A stretch of 64,000 bases of DNA from Microbacterium barkeri (GCF_027921765.1 NZ_BSEJ01000003.1:186001-250000), one strand, 5' to 3'. Shown: positions 11,653 to 20,687, counted from the stretch's first letter. Notes: generated by a model from the letters alone, not told the origin. A program made the numbers and translations.

Positions 11653-12690
11653 ATGAGCGGCTGGGCGATCATCGACGCACGGGAGGCGGCGCCGGAGCCG
11701 ACCCCCGTGAGCGTCGACCGCGCCGCTCAGCTCGGCCTCCGGGCCGCGCCGCTCGGGCGCCGCATCGGCGCGGCGGCGATCGACGCCCTCCCGGCCGCCG
11801 TGTTCGCGGCGCCGGTCGCGCTCGCTCCCCGGGCCATCCTCTCCGGCGAGCTCCTCTGGATCCTCATCGCCGCGACGGGTGCGCTCCTCCTCGTCGTCTA
11901 CGGCCTCGTGCAGCTCGCCTCGCACGGTTCGCGCGGTCAGACGTTCGGCAAGCAGCTGCTGCAGCTGCGCACCGTCCGCGCCGACACGCTCCGTCCGATC
12001 GGATTCTGGCGCGCGGTCCTCAAGGCCGGCATCCCCGTCGCCGCGGGCGTCGTGCCCGTGGTGGGAACCGCCGTCGTCCTGCTGTCGCCACTGTGGGATC
12101 GCGAGGGGCGCCGCCGCGGCTGGCACGATCATGCGGCGCGCGCGTGGCTCATCGATCTGCGCGCGGTCGACCCGACCGACCCGATCGCGTTCGAGGCCGC
12201 GCGCGGCCGGGCCAGGGCGCGCGTCGACGTGGCGCCCGCGCCATCCGCCGCGCCAGCGCCGTCGCCATCCGCTGCCGCGCCGTCGTCATCCGCCGCGTCC
12301 GCGCCGTCGCCAACCGCCGAGCCCGCGCCATCCGCGCCGTCCGAGCCCGCGCCATCCGCATCGGCACAGGCGCGCGTGCGCCTCGACACGGGCGAGGAGT
12401 ACCTCGTCTCGGGGCTCTGCCTCGTCGGCCGGATGCCCGCACCCGAGCCCGACGAGCGCGTCGCCTACGCGCTGCCCGTCCGCGACGACGCCCGCTCGGT
12501 GTCCAAGACCCATTTCGCCCTCGACGTGCGGGCCGAAGGGATGGCGGTCCTCGATCGCGGTTCCGGCAACGGCACGCGCGTCATCCGAACCGGCGTCGAG
12601 TACCCTGTCGCCGTCGGTGTCCCTGTTCCGATCCGCCCAGGCGACCGCATCCGCTTCGGCGATCGCACGATGGAGGTCCTCCATGTCTGA
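11653..12690 (+). CDS. RDD family membrane protein fused to FHA domain
   Basis: Of 345 residues, the first 165 form an RDD domain with hydrophobic segments near 36-55, 60-85 and 117-138, an early GRRIGAAAIDALPA motif and the conserved QTFGKQLLQLRTV and RRGWHDHAARAWLID. A Pro/Ala/Ser linker of (P-S-A) repeats spans about 195-240. Residues 248-345 are an FHA domain with VSKTHFALDV and RGSGNGTRV. RDD-FHA fusions occur beside ESX secretion genes, where the FHA part may sense threonine kinase phosphorylation. The gene overlaps the next start by 8 nt. The domain calls are secure; the role is inferred. Confidence 0.8.
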   Translation: MSGWAIIDAREAAPEPTPVSVDRAAQLGLRAAPLGRRIGAAAIDALPAAVFAAPVALAPRAILSGELLWILIAATGALLLVVYGLVQLASHGSRGQTFGKQLLQLRTVRADTLRPIGFWRAVLKAGIPVAAGVVPVVGTAVVLLSPLWDREGRRRGWHDHAARAWLIDLRAVDPTDPIAFEAARGRARARVDVAPAPSAAPAPSPSAAAPSSSAASAPSPTAEPAPSAPSEPAPSASAQARVRLDTGEEYLVSGLCLVGRMPAPEPDERVAYALPVRDDARSVSKTHFALDVRAEGMAVLDRGSGNGTRVIRTGVEYPVAVGVPVPIRPGDRIRFGDRTMEVLHV

Positions 12691-13459
12691 CAACCTCATG
12701 AGCGCTCCCGACAGCGCTCCCACCGACACCGTCCCGGGGGCCGAGCGCCCGCTCCGCGTCGAGTTCGCCGGCGAGTGGTTCACGGTGAGCCCGAGAGCGC
12801 GCTTCTCGATCGGGCGCGAGGGCGACCTCGAGGTCGACGACAACCAGTACCTCCACCGGCACTTCCTCGAGCTGTCGTTCAACGACGGCCTCTGGTGGCT
12901 CGCGAACGTCGGGTCGCGCCTCGCGGCGACCGTCTCGAGCGCGGGCGGAGCGGTGCAGTCGTGGCTCTCGCCCGGCGCCCGCATGCCCGTCGTCTTCGCG
13001 CAGAGCGTGATCGTCTTCACCGCCGGCCCCACGACGTACGAGATCGGGCTGCACACGGAAGAGGCGCACTACGCCGTCTCGAGTCAGGTGCAGACGTCGA
13101 TGAGCGGCGAGACGACCGTGATGCCGGTGAGCTTCACGCCCCTCCAGCGCGTGCTCATCGTCGCGCTCGCCGAGCCCATGCTGCGTCGCGAGGGCGTGAG
13201 CGTGAGCGAGCTGCCGTCGTCGAGCGCCGCGGCCGCGCGGCTCGGGTGGACGATGAGCAAGTTCAACCGCAAGCTCGACAACGTCTGCGACAAGCTCGAC
13301 CGGATGGGCGTGCAGGGCCTGCGCGGAGGGCCCGGCAAGCTCGCGACGAACCGCCGCGCGCGGCTCGTCGAGTACGCGGTGTCGTCGCAGCTCGTGACGC
13401 GCGCCGACCTGCCGCTCCTCGACGACGAGGCGCTGCGGAACTCGACCGAGGAGGACTGA
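12683..13459 (+). CDS. FHA-like protein with C-terminal winged-helix region
   Basis: 258 residues from ATG 12683, with GGAGG 6 nt upstream inside the end of the preceding gene. Residues 20-120 look FHA-like (FSIGREGDLEVDDN, YLHRHFLELS, LANVGSRLAATV) but lack the usual GSGNG turn, so phosphopeptide binding may differ. Residues 145-250 are helical and resemble a winged helix (TPLQRVLIVALAEPML, AAARLGWTMSKFNRKLDNV, GKLATNRRARLVEYAV), suggesting DNA binding or protein contacts. It is the last gene of the secretion-associated run; the sugar kinase starts 24 nt later. Confidence 0.65.
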   Translation: MSDNLMSAPDSAPTDTVPGAERPLRVEFAGEWFTVSPRARFSIGREGDLEVDDNQYLHRHFLELSFNDGLWWLANVGSRLAATVSSAGGAVQSWLSPGARMPVVFAQSVIVFTAGPTTYEIGLHTEEAHYAVSSQVQTSMSGETTVMPVSFTPLQRVLIVALAEPMLRREGVSVSELPSSSAAAARLGWTMSKFNRKLDNVCDKLDRMGVQGLRGGPGKLATNRRARLVEYAVSSQLVTRADLPLLDDEALRNSTEED

Positions 13460-13483
13460 CCCGCCATCCGGTTGGATGGGGGC

Positions 13484-14341
13484 ATGCCCTCTCCTCGCGT
13501 CGTCGTGTGCGGCCCCTCCGCCTGGAACCACCTCATCGTGCTCGACCGGCTCCCCGAGCCCGTTCCGCACATGCAGTTCGCCGAGCGCGCCTGGCACACG
13601 GCGGGCGGCACATCGGTCGGCAAGGCGCTGCACCTCGCCGACCTGGGCGTCGACGTGCGCCTGCGGACGCCGGTCGGCGACGACGCCGACGGGGCGCGTC
13701 TTCTCGCGGCGCTCGAGGCGGCAGGGGTCACGGTCGACCGGGTCGCGTCGGAGCGCACCGAGCGCCACGTCAACCTCATGACCGACGCCGGCGCGCGCGT
13801 GTCGCTGTACGTCTCGACGCCCACCACGCCGTCGTCGGCGGATGTCGACGCGGCCGCGCTCGCCGTGGCGGAGGCCGACATCGCCGTCGTCGACCTGAGC
13901 GAGCTCGGGATGCTGCTCGTCGAGCGGTCGCCCGCGACCCCGCTGTGGATCGACCTGCACGACTACGACGGCTCGTCGGCCTTTCACGAGCCGTTCGTCC
14001 GCGCGGCCGACGTCGTCTTCATGAACGACGACCGCACCGACGACCCCTGGGCGCTCATGCGGTCGTGCCTCGACCACGGCCCGCGCCTGGCCGTCTGCAC
14101 GCGCGGAGCGGAGGGCGCGGTGGCCCTGTCGGCGTCGGGCGAGCGGTTCGAGGTCGCGGCCGCACCCGCGACCGTGGTCGACACGAACGGCGCGGGCGAC
14201 GCCTTCATGGCGGGCTTCCTCGCGGCGACGGCGCGAGGGGCGGCGGTAGACGATGCCCTGCGCGCCGCCGCCGAGCAGGCCCGCATCGCGATCGGATCGC
14301 GGCACCTGCACCCCGCGCTCGAGAGCGCCCTCGGCGACTGA
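13484..14341 (+). CDS. PfkB-family carbohydrate kinase
   Basis: 285 residues, typical ribokinase/PfkB size. The N-terminal strand VVVCGPSAWNHLIVLDRLP and the C-terminal signature VDTNGAGDAFMAGF, whose Asp is the catalytic base and whose GAGD forms the anion hole, identify the family. Members phosphorylate sugars or nucleosides with ATP; the substrate cannot be told here. TTGGAT lies 6 nt before ATG 13484, so it may have its own short-leader promoter. It appears to be a single gene, convergent with the oxidoreductase that follows after 8 nt. Confidence 0.85.
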   Translation: MPSPRVVVCGPSAWNHLIVLDRLPEPVPHMQFAERAWHTAGGTSVGKALHLADLGVDVRLRTPVGDDADGARLLAALEAAGVTVDRVASERTERHVNLMTDAGARVSLYVSTPTTPSSADVDAAALAVAEADIAVVDLSELGMLLVERSPATPLWIDLHDYDGSSAFHEPFVRAADVVFMNDDRTDDPWALMRSCLDHGPRLAVCTRGAEGAVALSASGERFEVAAAPATVVDTNGAGDAFMAGFLAATARGAAVDDALRAAAEQARIAIGSRHLHPALESALGD

Positions 14342-14349
14342 GCCCGCCC

Positions 14350-15261
14350 CTACATCCCCAGCGCTTCCGCCACGAGATCCTGCACGCACGCGGCGCCGGC
14401 GAGCTGCCCCGACGCGACGGCGGCCGCGACCGCGTGCAGCGGCATCGGCAGGCCGGGCGGCTGCGCGATGTCGCCGGCGGCGTACACGCCCGCGCGGCTC
14501 GTGCGGCCGAACCCGTCGACGACGATCGCTCCGCCGTCGCTCATGGCGAGTCCGAGGTCCGCGGCGAACGGCGCGGCCTGCCGCCACGCGGTCGACGTGA
14601 ACATCCCCGCGAAGTGCTCGCTCGAGCCATCCGAGAACCGCGCGGCGACCCCGTCGCCCTCCTGCGCGATCTCGGCGATCCGGCCCGAGCGGATGGCGGC
14701 GCCGAGCCGCGCGAGCACACCCGCCACCTCCGGGGCGACGGGCTCGTCTCCGGGCAGGACGACCGTCTCGGCGGCGATCGGAGCGAGCATGGCCACGAGA
14801 CGCGGCGTGTGCTCGCCGGCCCCGATGATGCCGACGCGTCCGCCCGCGAACTCGTGCCCATGGCAGAACGGGCAGTGCGCGACGGCGTCGCCGAACGCAT
14901 CGGCGAGCCCCGGGATGGCCGGCAGCGCGTCGGCCACGCCCGTCGCGAGGATCACGCGGCCCGCATCGACGCGATCGCCGTTCTCGAGCTCGAGGGCGAA
15001 CGCTCCGAGGTCGCCCGTGATCGACACGACCTTCCCCTCGACCGACGTGATCGTCGGGTAGGCGGCGATCTCCTCGCGTGCCGCGGCCCGGAACGCGGCG
15101 GGCGGGCGTCCGTCGTTCGTGACGATGTTGTGCATCGCGCTCGTGGGGGCGTTGCGGTAGACGCCCGAGTCGATGAGCGCGGCGGAGCGGTGCATCCGGC
15201 CCAGTGTGAGGGCGGCCTGGAGGCCGGCCGGGCCTCCTCCGATGATCGCGACGTCGTGCAT
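14350..15261 (-). CDS. Thioredoxin-reductase-like NAD(P)/FAD oxidoreductase
   Basis: 303 residues from ATG 15261, preceded by AAGGAG at 7 nt. The FAD-binding GGGPAGLQAAL is at 8-18, the redox-active pair lies in HCPFCHG, the NADPH-binding GIIGAGEHTP follows, and the C-terminal FAD motif is GVYAAGDI. The C-x-x-C is placed as in thioredoxin reductase, so disulfide or small-molecule reduction is likely. It is transcribed away from a MerR regulator, with a perfect palindrome between them, so expression is probably controlled by that regulator in response to redox or xenobiotic stress (inference). Confidence 0.8.
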   Translation of the reverse strand: MHDVAIIGGGPAGLQAALTLGRMHRSAALIDSGVYRNAPTSAMHNIVTNDGRPPAAFRAAAREEIAAYPTITSVEGKVVSITGDLGAFALELENGDRVDAGRVILATGVADALPAIPGLADAFGDAVAHCPFCHGHEFAGGRVGIIGAGEHTPRLVAMLAPIAAETVVLPGDEPVAPEVAGVLARLGAAIRSGRIAEIAQEGDGVAARFSDGSSEHFAGMFTSTAWRQAAPFAADLGLAMSDGGAIVVDGFGRTSRAGVYAAGDIAQPPGLPMPLHAVAAAVASGQLAGAACVQDLVAEALGM

Positions 15262-15308
15262 GTGCGGCTCCTTCCGGATGGTGCGGGTTGCGGGAGGAGG
15301 CCAGTGTG

Positions 15309-15332
15309 TGACTTCATGTCGACATGAAGTCA
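15309..15332. promoter_or_regulatory. Perfect 24-bp palindrome, probable MerR operator
   Basis: TGACTTCATGTC followed by its exact reverse complement. The merR start codon (15324-15326) lies inside the right half. It sits 47 bp from the divergent oxidoreductase start, so one bound dimer could control both genes and repress its own translation start region. Confidence 0.75.
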
Positions 15333-15815
15333 AGTGCGTGGACGGTCGGCGAGCTGGCGGAGCGATTCGGGCTGGCGACGCACGTGCTGCGCCACTGGGA
15401 GGGCCGCGGGCTCCTCGCGCCCGAGCGCGACGGCGCGGGGCGGCGCCGCTACGGCGAGGCCGACGCGTATCGCGTCGCGGTCATCATCGCGAGCAAGGCC
15501 GCCGGGATGAGCCTCGATCAGATCCGCGCGCTCGTCGACACGGGCGCGGCCGGGCGGCATGAGATCCTCGAGCGCCACCTCGCCGAGATCGACGAGAGCA
15601 TGGCCGCGCTCGAGCGGGCGCGCGCGATGGCGCTGCACGCGCTCGAGTGCCGCGCGCACGACATCTCGACGTGCCCGAACTTCCGTGCGAACGTGGCCGA
15701 TATCGTCGCGGGCACGCGTCGCGGCATGGGGTTCCCCGGCGCGCGAGCGCAGGAGAATCCGCCGAGAGCAGGACGGCAGGGGCCGATCGGTCCTGTCGCG
15801 GCGCGATCGTCCTGA
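15324..15815 (+). CDS. MerR family transcriptional regulator
   Basis: 163 residues. The N-terminal winged helix reads WTVGELAERFGLATHVLRHW with the wing GAGRRRYGEADAYR, followed by a coiled-coil dimerisation helix (ILERHLAEIDESMAALERAR). Two cysteines (ECRAHDISTCPNF) and a short basic tail form a possible sensing end, but the pattern is not that of SoxR or a known metal sensor. The start codon is embedded in the 24-bp palindrome. Divergent to a thioredoxin-reductase-like gene, its likely target. Confidence 0.85.
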   Translation: MKSSAWTVGELAERFGLATHVLRHWEGRGLLAPERDGAGRRRYGEADAYRVAVIIASKAAGMSLDQIRALVDTGAAGRHEILERHLAEIDESMAALERARAMALHALECRAHDISTCPNFRANVADIVAGTRRGMGFPGARAQENPPRAGRQGPIGPVAARSS

Positions 15816-15866
15816 TCCCGCGCGGGCGCTCCGGCCATCCGCCGACGACGGATGGCCGGACCCGGC

Positions 15867-17249
15867 TCAGAGGTAGGTGCGCGTGAGCTGCTCGGCCAGG
15901 CCCGAGTAGGTCGCGGGCGTGAGCGCGAGCAGGCGCTGCTTCGCCTCGTCGCCGATGTCGAGGCCCTTCACGAACTCGGCCAGCTCGGCCGCGCCGACGC
16001 GGCGACCGCGCGTGAGCTCCTTGAGGAGCGCGTAGGGGTCGCTGATCTGCGAGCGGCCCGCGACGACCTCGGCGCGCACGACGGTCTGGATGGCCTCGCC
16101 GAGAACCTCCCAGTTGACGTCGAGGTCGGCGAGGAGCACGTCGCGCGAGAGCGAGATCTCGCCGAGACCCCGGCGCAGGTTGTCGAGCGCGAGCAGCGAG
16201 TGCCCGAACGCGACGCCGATGTTGCGCTGCGTCGTGGAGTCGGTGAGGTCGCGCTGGAGGCGCGACGTGACGAGCGTCTGCGCGAGCGTCGTGAAGATGC
16301 CGCCCGCGATCTCGAGGTTCGCCTCGGCGTTCTCGAAGCGGATCGGGTTGATCTTGTGCGGCATGGTCGACGACCCGGTCGCGCCCGCGACGGGGATCTG
16401 CGCGAAGTAGCCGAGCGAGATGTACGTCCAGATGTCGCTCGCGAGGTTGTGCAGGATGCCGCCGGCGTGCTTCGCGCGGTCGTACAGCTCGACCTGCCAG
16501 TCGTGCGACTCGATCTGCGTCGTGACCGGGTTGAACGTGAGGCCGAGTGACTCGACGAAGTCGCGCGCGAGGTTCGGCCAGGCCACCTGCGGGTCGGCCG
16601 CGAGGTGGGCCGACCACGTGCCGGTCGCACCCGAGAACTTGCCGAGGTACTCGGTGCCCTCGATCTGGCGGATGACCCGCTCGAGGCGCCACACGAAGAC
16701 GCCCAGCTCCTTGCCCATGGTGGTCGGCGTCGCGGGCTGTCCGTGCGTGCGCGAGAGCATGGGCGCGTCGGCGTGCTCGTGGGCGAGCGCGCGCAGGCGC
16801 TCGACGACCGCGCGCAGGGCCGGCAGCCAGACGCCGATGACGGCGCGCTTCACCGTGAGGGCGTACGAGAGGGAGTTGATGTCCTCGCTCGTGCAGCCGA
16901 AGTGCGTGAGCTCGGCGATCGCGTCGAGGCCGAGCTCGGACAGGCGGTCGCGCACGAGGTACTCGACGGCCTTGACGTCGTGGCGCGTGACGGCCTCGCG
17001 CTCGGCGAGCCAGTCGATCTCGGCCTGGCCGAAGGTGAGGTAGAGGGCCCGCAGCCGGTCCTTGTCCTCGCCCGACAGCGGCGCGGTGCCGAAGAGGGCG
17101 TTGTCGGTGAGGGCGATGATCCACTCGACCTCGACTTCGACGCGGGCTCGGTTGAGACCCGCCTCCGACAGATAGTCGCCGAGCGGTGAGACGACGCCCT
17201 GGTAGCGGCCGTCGAGCGGGCTCAGGGGCTGGGTGGGGAATGCGGTCAC
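15867..17249 (-). CDS. purB: Adenylosuccinate lyase
   Basis: 460 residues from GTG 17249 (GGAGG 6 nt upstream), matching the usual length. Catalyses two steps of purine synthesis: release of fumarate from SAICAR and from adenylosuccinate. The fumarase/aspartase superfamily signature is present as GSSTMPHKINPIRFENAE, along with HFGCTSEDINSLSYAL and the conserved RTHGQPATPTTMGKEL. Beginning MTAFPTQPLSPLDGRYQ it is a typical PurB N-terminus. A TATGAT -10 lies at 17336-17341. It is monocistronic, with no other purine genes alongside. Confidence 0.95.
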   Translation of the reverse strand: MTAFPTQPLSPLDGRYQGVVSPLGDYLSEAGLNRARVEVEVEWIIALTDNALFGTAPLSGEDKDRLRALYLTFGQAEIDWLAEREAVTRHDVKAVEYLVRDRLSELGLDAIAELTHFGCTSEDINSLSYALTVKRAVIGVWLPALRAVVERLRALAHEHADAPMLSRTHGQPATPTTMGKELGVFVWRLERVIRQIEGTEYLGKFSGATGTWSAHLAADPQVAWPNLARDFVESLGLTFNPVTTQIESHDWQVELYDRAKHAGGILHNLASDIWTYISLGYFAQIPVAGATGSSTMPHKINPIRFENAEANLEIAGGIFTTLAQTLVTSRLQRDLTDSTTQRNIGVAFGHSLLALDNLRRGLGEISLSRDVLLADLDVNWEVLGEAIQTVVRAEVVAGRSQISDPYALLKELTRGRRVGAAELAEFVKGLDIGDEAKQRLLALTPATYSGLAEQLTRTYL

Positions 17250-17335
17250 GATGAGCCTCCGGTGACGGGCTGGCGCGCGCTCGCGTGCGGATGGCGGAAG
17301 GGAGCGGCGGGACAGCGGCGTGGCTGGCCCTCCCG

Positions 17336-17341
17336 ATCATA
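17336..17341 (-). promoter_or_regulatory. -10 box TATGAT upstream of purB
   Basis: TATGAT on the minus strand, about 87 nt before GTG 17249; the leader would be about 80 nt. No convincing -35 or PurR-like site is seen. Confidence 0.4.
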
Positions 17342-17456
17342 CTCAGCGCGGCATCGCGGCCCCTCACCGCGTGCACAGGCGGGCGACACGCGCGCGGGCC
17401 ATCCACGCGCCCGCTCCGTCGTCTTCCCGGGCCGCCGTCCGCACGATCCTGGACGC

Positions 17457-17717
17457 ATGATGACGCAAGACGAGCTGGCCGCGATGATCGAGATCGCCCA
17501 GCGCAGGATGGACGAGATCGCCGGCGAGCTGCGCGAGGTGGCGGCGTCGGTCGAGGGCGTGTCGCTGCTCACGACGTGGCGGTCGGAGGCGGCCGACCGG
17601 TTCCGCGCGTCCGCCAGGGATCTCCTCACCGCCCTGCACAGCGCGGCGTTCCGGTGCGAGGCCGAGGCGCGGGCGCTGCCGTCCGCCGCGGCGACGGTGC
17701 TCTTCCCCGCGGCATGA
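17457..17717 (+). CDS. Small WXG100-like helical protein
   Basis: 86 residues from the first of two adjacent ATGs (17457, 17460). Helix-turn-helix layout with TTWRSEAADRF where WXG100 proteins have their W-x-G turn; the Gly is absent. It overlaps the following gene (ATGA, 17714-17717). This pairing resembles the small partner plus ESX substrate seen at 3404-8520, so it may be the export partner of the hydrolase. The family call is tentative. Confidence 0.6.
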   Translation: MMTQDELAAMIEIAQRRMDEIAGELREVAASVEGVSLLTTWRSEAADRFRASARDLLTALHSAAFRCEAEARALPSAAATVLFPAA

Positions 17718-19039
17718 TCGACGTCGGCTCGGGCGGCGCCGTGGCCGTCGATCCCTCGGAGCTGCGCACCCTCGCGGCGCAGCTGGATGGCGACGCCGCG
17801 CGGCTGGGCGACCTCGCGCGCGAGATCGGCGGCGTCGCGCACCTGCTCGGCGACGTGCTCGCGGCGGTCGAGGGGCTGCACGCGTGCGCCTCGACCGTCG
17901 CGGCGGACGCGGCATCCGCCGGAGACATCGCGCGGGCGATGCGCTTCGCCGCCGACACCTACGAGATGGTCGAGCTGCAGGCGCGCGCGCTCATGGAGCA
18001 GCAGGACGCAGACGCGCGAGGCCCGCTCGCCGAGCTCCTGCGGATGCGCCAGGAGCAGCTCGAGCAGCGGAGCCCCGGCGCGGGCGAGGAGGCGGAGCGC
18101 CTGCTGAGCGCGTGGCGCGCCGAGCACGGCGGCGAGTTCCTGCGGCAGATCGACCGGGGCCCTGGCTGGCTGCTCGGGATGTTCGGCCTCTCGGCTCCGC
18201 TCATGTTCGCGCCCGTGCCGTTCATCATCCAGGGGCTGCGCCGCGCGCGCACGGGGCGGATCCCCGACGGCACCTCCCTGCGCGGGCGTGCCCCCGAGCC
18301 GGTGATGCGGCCGGGGGCACGCGGGGAGCCGGGGCGCGCTCCGCTGTCGTTCGGCGATCTCGCGTCTCGCGTGCCCGACGGCGATGACGCGACGATCCGC
18401 GTCGAGCGGTACACGCTCGCGGATGGCCGACGCGAGTTCGCGGTGTACGTCGCGGGCACGCAGGGCGAGAGCGGCACGGTGCTCGACTGGGACTCGAACG
18501 TGCGGCTCTACAGCGGCGAGCGGTCGCAGGCGTACGCGGCCGTCGAGCGCGCCCTCGAGGAGGCGGGGGCGCAGCCGGGCGACGTGCTGCACGCGGCCGG
18601 GTTCTCGCAGGGCGGCATGATCGCGGGCTGGCTGGCGGCCGAGGGACGCTACGACGTGCAGACGCTCGTGACCCTCGGCGCGCCCATGGAGCTCGACACC
18701 CGCTCCGACACGGTCGTGGTCACGGTGCGCCACGACGACGACCCGTTCCCGCTGCTCGTGGGCGGCGGGGCGCCGCATGCGCCCGGCTCCGACCGAAGCG
18801 TGCTCATCGAGCGCACGCTCGACCCGGCGAGCACGCCGTTCGACGTCGCGATCCCCGCGCATCGGCTCGAAACGTACATCGAGACGATGCGCTCGTTCGA
18901 CGCCTCGGGGGATCCGAGGGTCGCCGCGCTCGGCGAGCGCCTCGCGCACCTGCAGGAGGCGCCGACCGTCGAGGTGTTCGACTTCCGGCCCGAGAAGTCG
19001 CCCGAGCGGTCGGCGCGGGAGGGAGGCGGTGCGTTCTGA
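17714..19039 (+). CDS. Putative ESX-associated alpha/beta hydrolase
   Basis: 441 residues. Residues 1-110 are helical and WXG-like (LRTLAAQLDGDAARLGDLA, then a second long helix). A hydrophobic stretch lies at about 152-174. Residues 215-400 form an alpha/beta hydrolase with nucleophile elbow G-F-S298-Q-G-G followed by small residues, like class-3 lipases and cutinase-like enzymes. The Asp and His of the triad are not obvious; DDDPFPLLV and IPAHRLETY are candidates. The translational overlap with a WXG-like gene supports export by type VII secretion. The substrate, lipid or ester, is unknown. No classical signal peptide. Confidence 0.65.
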   Translation: MIDVGSGGAVAVDPSELRTLAAQLDGDAARLGDLAREIGGVAHLLGDVLAAVEGLHACASTVAADAASAGDIARAMRFAADTYEMVELQARALMEQQDADARGPLAELLRMRQEQLEQRSPGAGEEAERLLSAWRAEHGGEFLRQIDRGPGWLLGMFGLSAPLMFAPVPFIIQGLRRARTGRIPDGTSLRGRAPEPVMRPGARGEPGRAPLSFGDLASRVPDGDDATIRVERYTLADGRREFAVYVAGTQGESGTVLDWDSNVRLYSGERSQAYAAVERALEEAGAQPGDVLHAAGFSQGGMIAGWLAAEGRYDVQTLVTLGAPMELDTRSDTVVVTVRHDDDPFPLLVGGGAPHAPGSDRSVLIERTLDPASTPFDVAIPAHRLETYIETMRSFDASGDPRVAALGERLAHLQEAPTVEVFDFRPEKSPERSAREGGGAF

Positions 19040-19045
19040 TCCGCG

Positions 19046-19444
19046 TCAGCGGGCGCGCTTCTGCTGCGGGCGCAGGATGACGCCGAACAGCCAGTTGATG
19101 ATGCTGATGAGGATGCCGGCGAGCACGGCTGGCCAGAACCCGTCAAGGCCGAGGCCCCATCCCCACGACGACATCACCCAGGCCGTGACCCAGAGCAGCA
19201 CGCCGTTGAGCAGGAGGGAGATGAGGCCCAGCGTCAGGATGAACAGAGGGAAGGCGACGATCTTGATCGCCGTGCCCACGATCGTGTTCACGATCGCGAA
19301 CACCGCCGCGATCGCGAGCAGCGTGAGCACGAGCTGCAGGTCGCCGCCCGGCGCGAACGGCGTCACGGTGACATGCAGGAACGGGATGAGGCTCACGATC
19401 CAGATCGCGAACGCGTTGACGACGACGCGGATGACGAAGCGCAT
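19046..19444 (-). CDS. Phage-holin-4-superfamily-like membrane protein
   Basis: 132 residues, with four hydrophobic helices: FVIRVVVNAFAIWIVSLIPF, LVLTLLAIAAVFAIVN, AFPLFILTLGLISLLLNGVL and FWPAVLAGILISIINWLFGV. The conserved NTIVGTAIKIVAFPLFILT and the short polar tail RPQQKRAR fit the chromosomal holin-4-like (YvlD) family of small membrane proteins, whose function is not established. No prophage genes are near it. Single gene, convergent with the hydrolase. Confidence 0.75.
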   Translation of the reverse strand: MRFVIRVVVNAFAIWIVSLIPFLHVTVTPFAPGGDLQLVLTLLAIAAVFAIVNTIVGTAIKIVAFPLFILTLGLISLLLNGVLLWVTAWVMSSWGWGLGLDGFWPAVLAGILISIINWLFGVILRPQQKRAR

Positions 19445-19498
19445 GCCCGCAGTCTTCCACCGCCGTCTGCATCCGCGCTGGCCATCCGCGGCGGTCCC

Positions 19499-19504
19499 TA
19501 GAAT
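19499..19504 (+). promoter_or_regulatory. Leaderless -10 box TAGAAT of the HisC-type gene
   Basis: TAGAAT, 6 nt, then GTG 19511. The predicted transcript begins at the start codon. No Shine-Dalgarno sequence is present in the gap. Confidence 0.6.
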
Positions 19505-19510
19505 CGACCC

Positions 19511-20584
19511 GTGACCACGCCAGAGCCCGTCCTCCCGCGCATCCGTCCCGAGATCGCGGCCCTCCCGCCGTATCGCCAGGGCAAGGCCGCGGGCGTCGGC
19601 GGGTTCAAGGTCTCGAGCAACGAGAACCCGTTCGACCCGCTTCCGAGCGTCGTCGAGGCCGTCCGCGGGGCGTCGGCGCTGAACCGCTACCCCGACGCCA
19701 CGGCCGCCCGCCTGCGCGAGAAGCTGGCCGAGCGCTGCGGCGTCACGGCCGACGGCGTCATCGTCGGGGCGGGCAGCGTGTCGCTGCTCGCCGCGTTCAT
19801 CCAGGCCGCCGCGGGGGCGGGCGACGAGGTCGTCTACGCGTGGCGATCGTTCGAGGCGTACCCGAGCCTCGTCCTCGTCGCGGGCGCGACGGGCGTGCAG
19901 GTGCCGCTGCTGCCCGACGGGCGCCACGATCTCGACGCGATGGCGGCCGCCGTCACCGATCGCACGCGCGTCATCCTGCTCTGCACACCGAACAACCCCA
20001 CCGGGCCGATCATCACGGCGGCCGAGTTCGCGGCGTTCATCGCGCGGGTCCCCGCCGACGTCCTCGTGCTCCTCGACGAGGCCTACGCCGAGTTCGTGAC
20101 CGACGCCGCGCGCGTCGACGGGCTCGCCGAGCGCGTCTTCGAGGCGCACCCGAACGTCGTCGTCCTCCGCACCTTCTCGAAGGCCTACGGGCTCGCGGCG
20201 CTCCGCGTCGGCTACGCGATCGGGCACCCGCGCGTGCTGGACGCCGCCCGCAGCACGGCCATCCCGCTGTCGGTGACCGCGCACGCCGAGGAGGCGGCGC
20301 TCGCGAGCCTCGACGCGGCCGACGAGCTCGAGGCGCGCGTCGCCGAGATCGTCGCCCGGCGCGACGATCTCGCAGCGCGGCTGCGCGAGATCGGATGGCG
20401 CGTGCCGGCCGCCGAGGGGAACTTCGTGTGGCTGGATGGAGCGGACCAGGCGATCGCAGACGCGTTCGAGGAGGCCGGCATCATCGTGCGGCCGTTCCCC
20501 GAGGGCATCCGGATCTCGGTCGGCGAGCCCGAGGCCGTCCAGCGCATCCTCGAGGTCGCCGCGGCCGTCGCGCCAGGTCGCTGA
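19511..20584 (+). CDS. HisC-type histidinol-phosphate/aromatic aminotransferase
   Basis: 357 residues, class II PLP aminotransferase. Landmarks: KVSSNENPF (33-41), NRYPDATA (58-65), CTPNNPTGP (158-166), DEAYAEF (189-195) and the PLP lysine K224 in [15 protein letters not shown]. Actinobacteria carry both true histidinol-phosphate aminotransferases (HisC) and close paralogues acting on phenylalanine/tyrosine (Pat). No his genes are nearby, so the latter is at least as likely. The leaderless GTG start is supported by the TAGAAT box. Confidence 0.85.
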   Translation: MTTPEPVLPRIRPEIAALPPYRQGKAAGVGGFKVSSNENPFDPLPSVVEAVRGASALNRYPDATAARLREKLAERCGVTADGVIVGAGSVSLLAAFIQAAAGAGDEVVYAWRSFEAYPSLVLVAGATGVQVPLLPDGRHDLDAMAAAVTDRTRVILLCTPNNPTGPIITAAEFAAFIARVPADVLVLLDEAYAEFVTDAARVDGLAERVFEAHPNVVVLRTFSKAYGLAALRVGYAIGHPRVLDAARSTAIPLSVTAHAEEAALASLDAADELEARVAEIVARRDDLAARLREIGWRVPAAEGNFVWLDGADQAIADAFEEAGIIVRPFPEGIRISVGEPEAVQRILEVAAAVAPGR

Positions 20585-20687
20585 TCCTCCGCACATCCGC
20601 CGCGGCGCATACGACTGTGGGGTGCGGACCACGAAATCGGCGATCCGTTGTCCGCCGTGTTCCCCCGCCCGAGCGCCGCAGGGCGAT

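Noticed and set aside
12581..14587. Long minus-strand frame opposite the FHA and kinase genes
   Set aside because: Arg-rich low-complexity translation without domains; both plus-strand genes have clear family motifs.
19046..19444. Prophage remnant suggested by a holin-like protein
   Set aside because: The protein belongs to a common chromosomal membrane family, and no lysin, integrase or structural phage gene is nearby.
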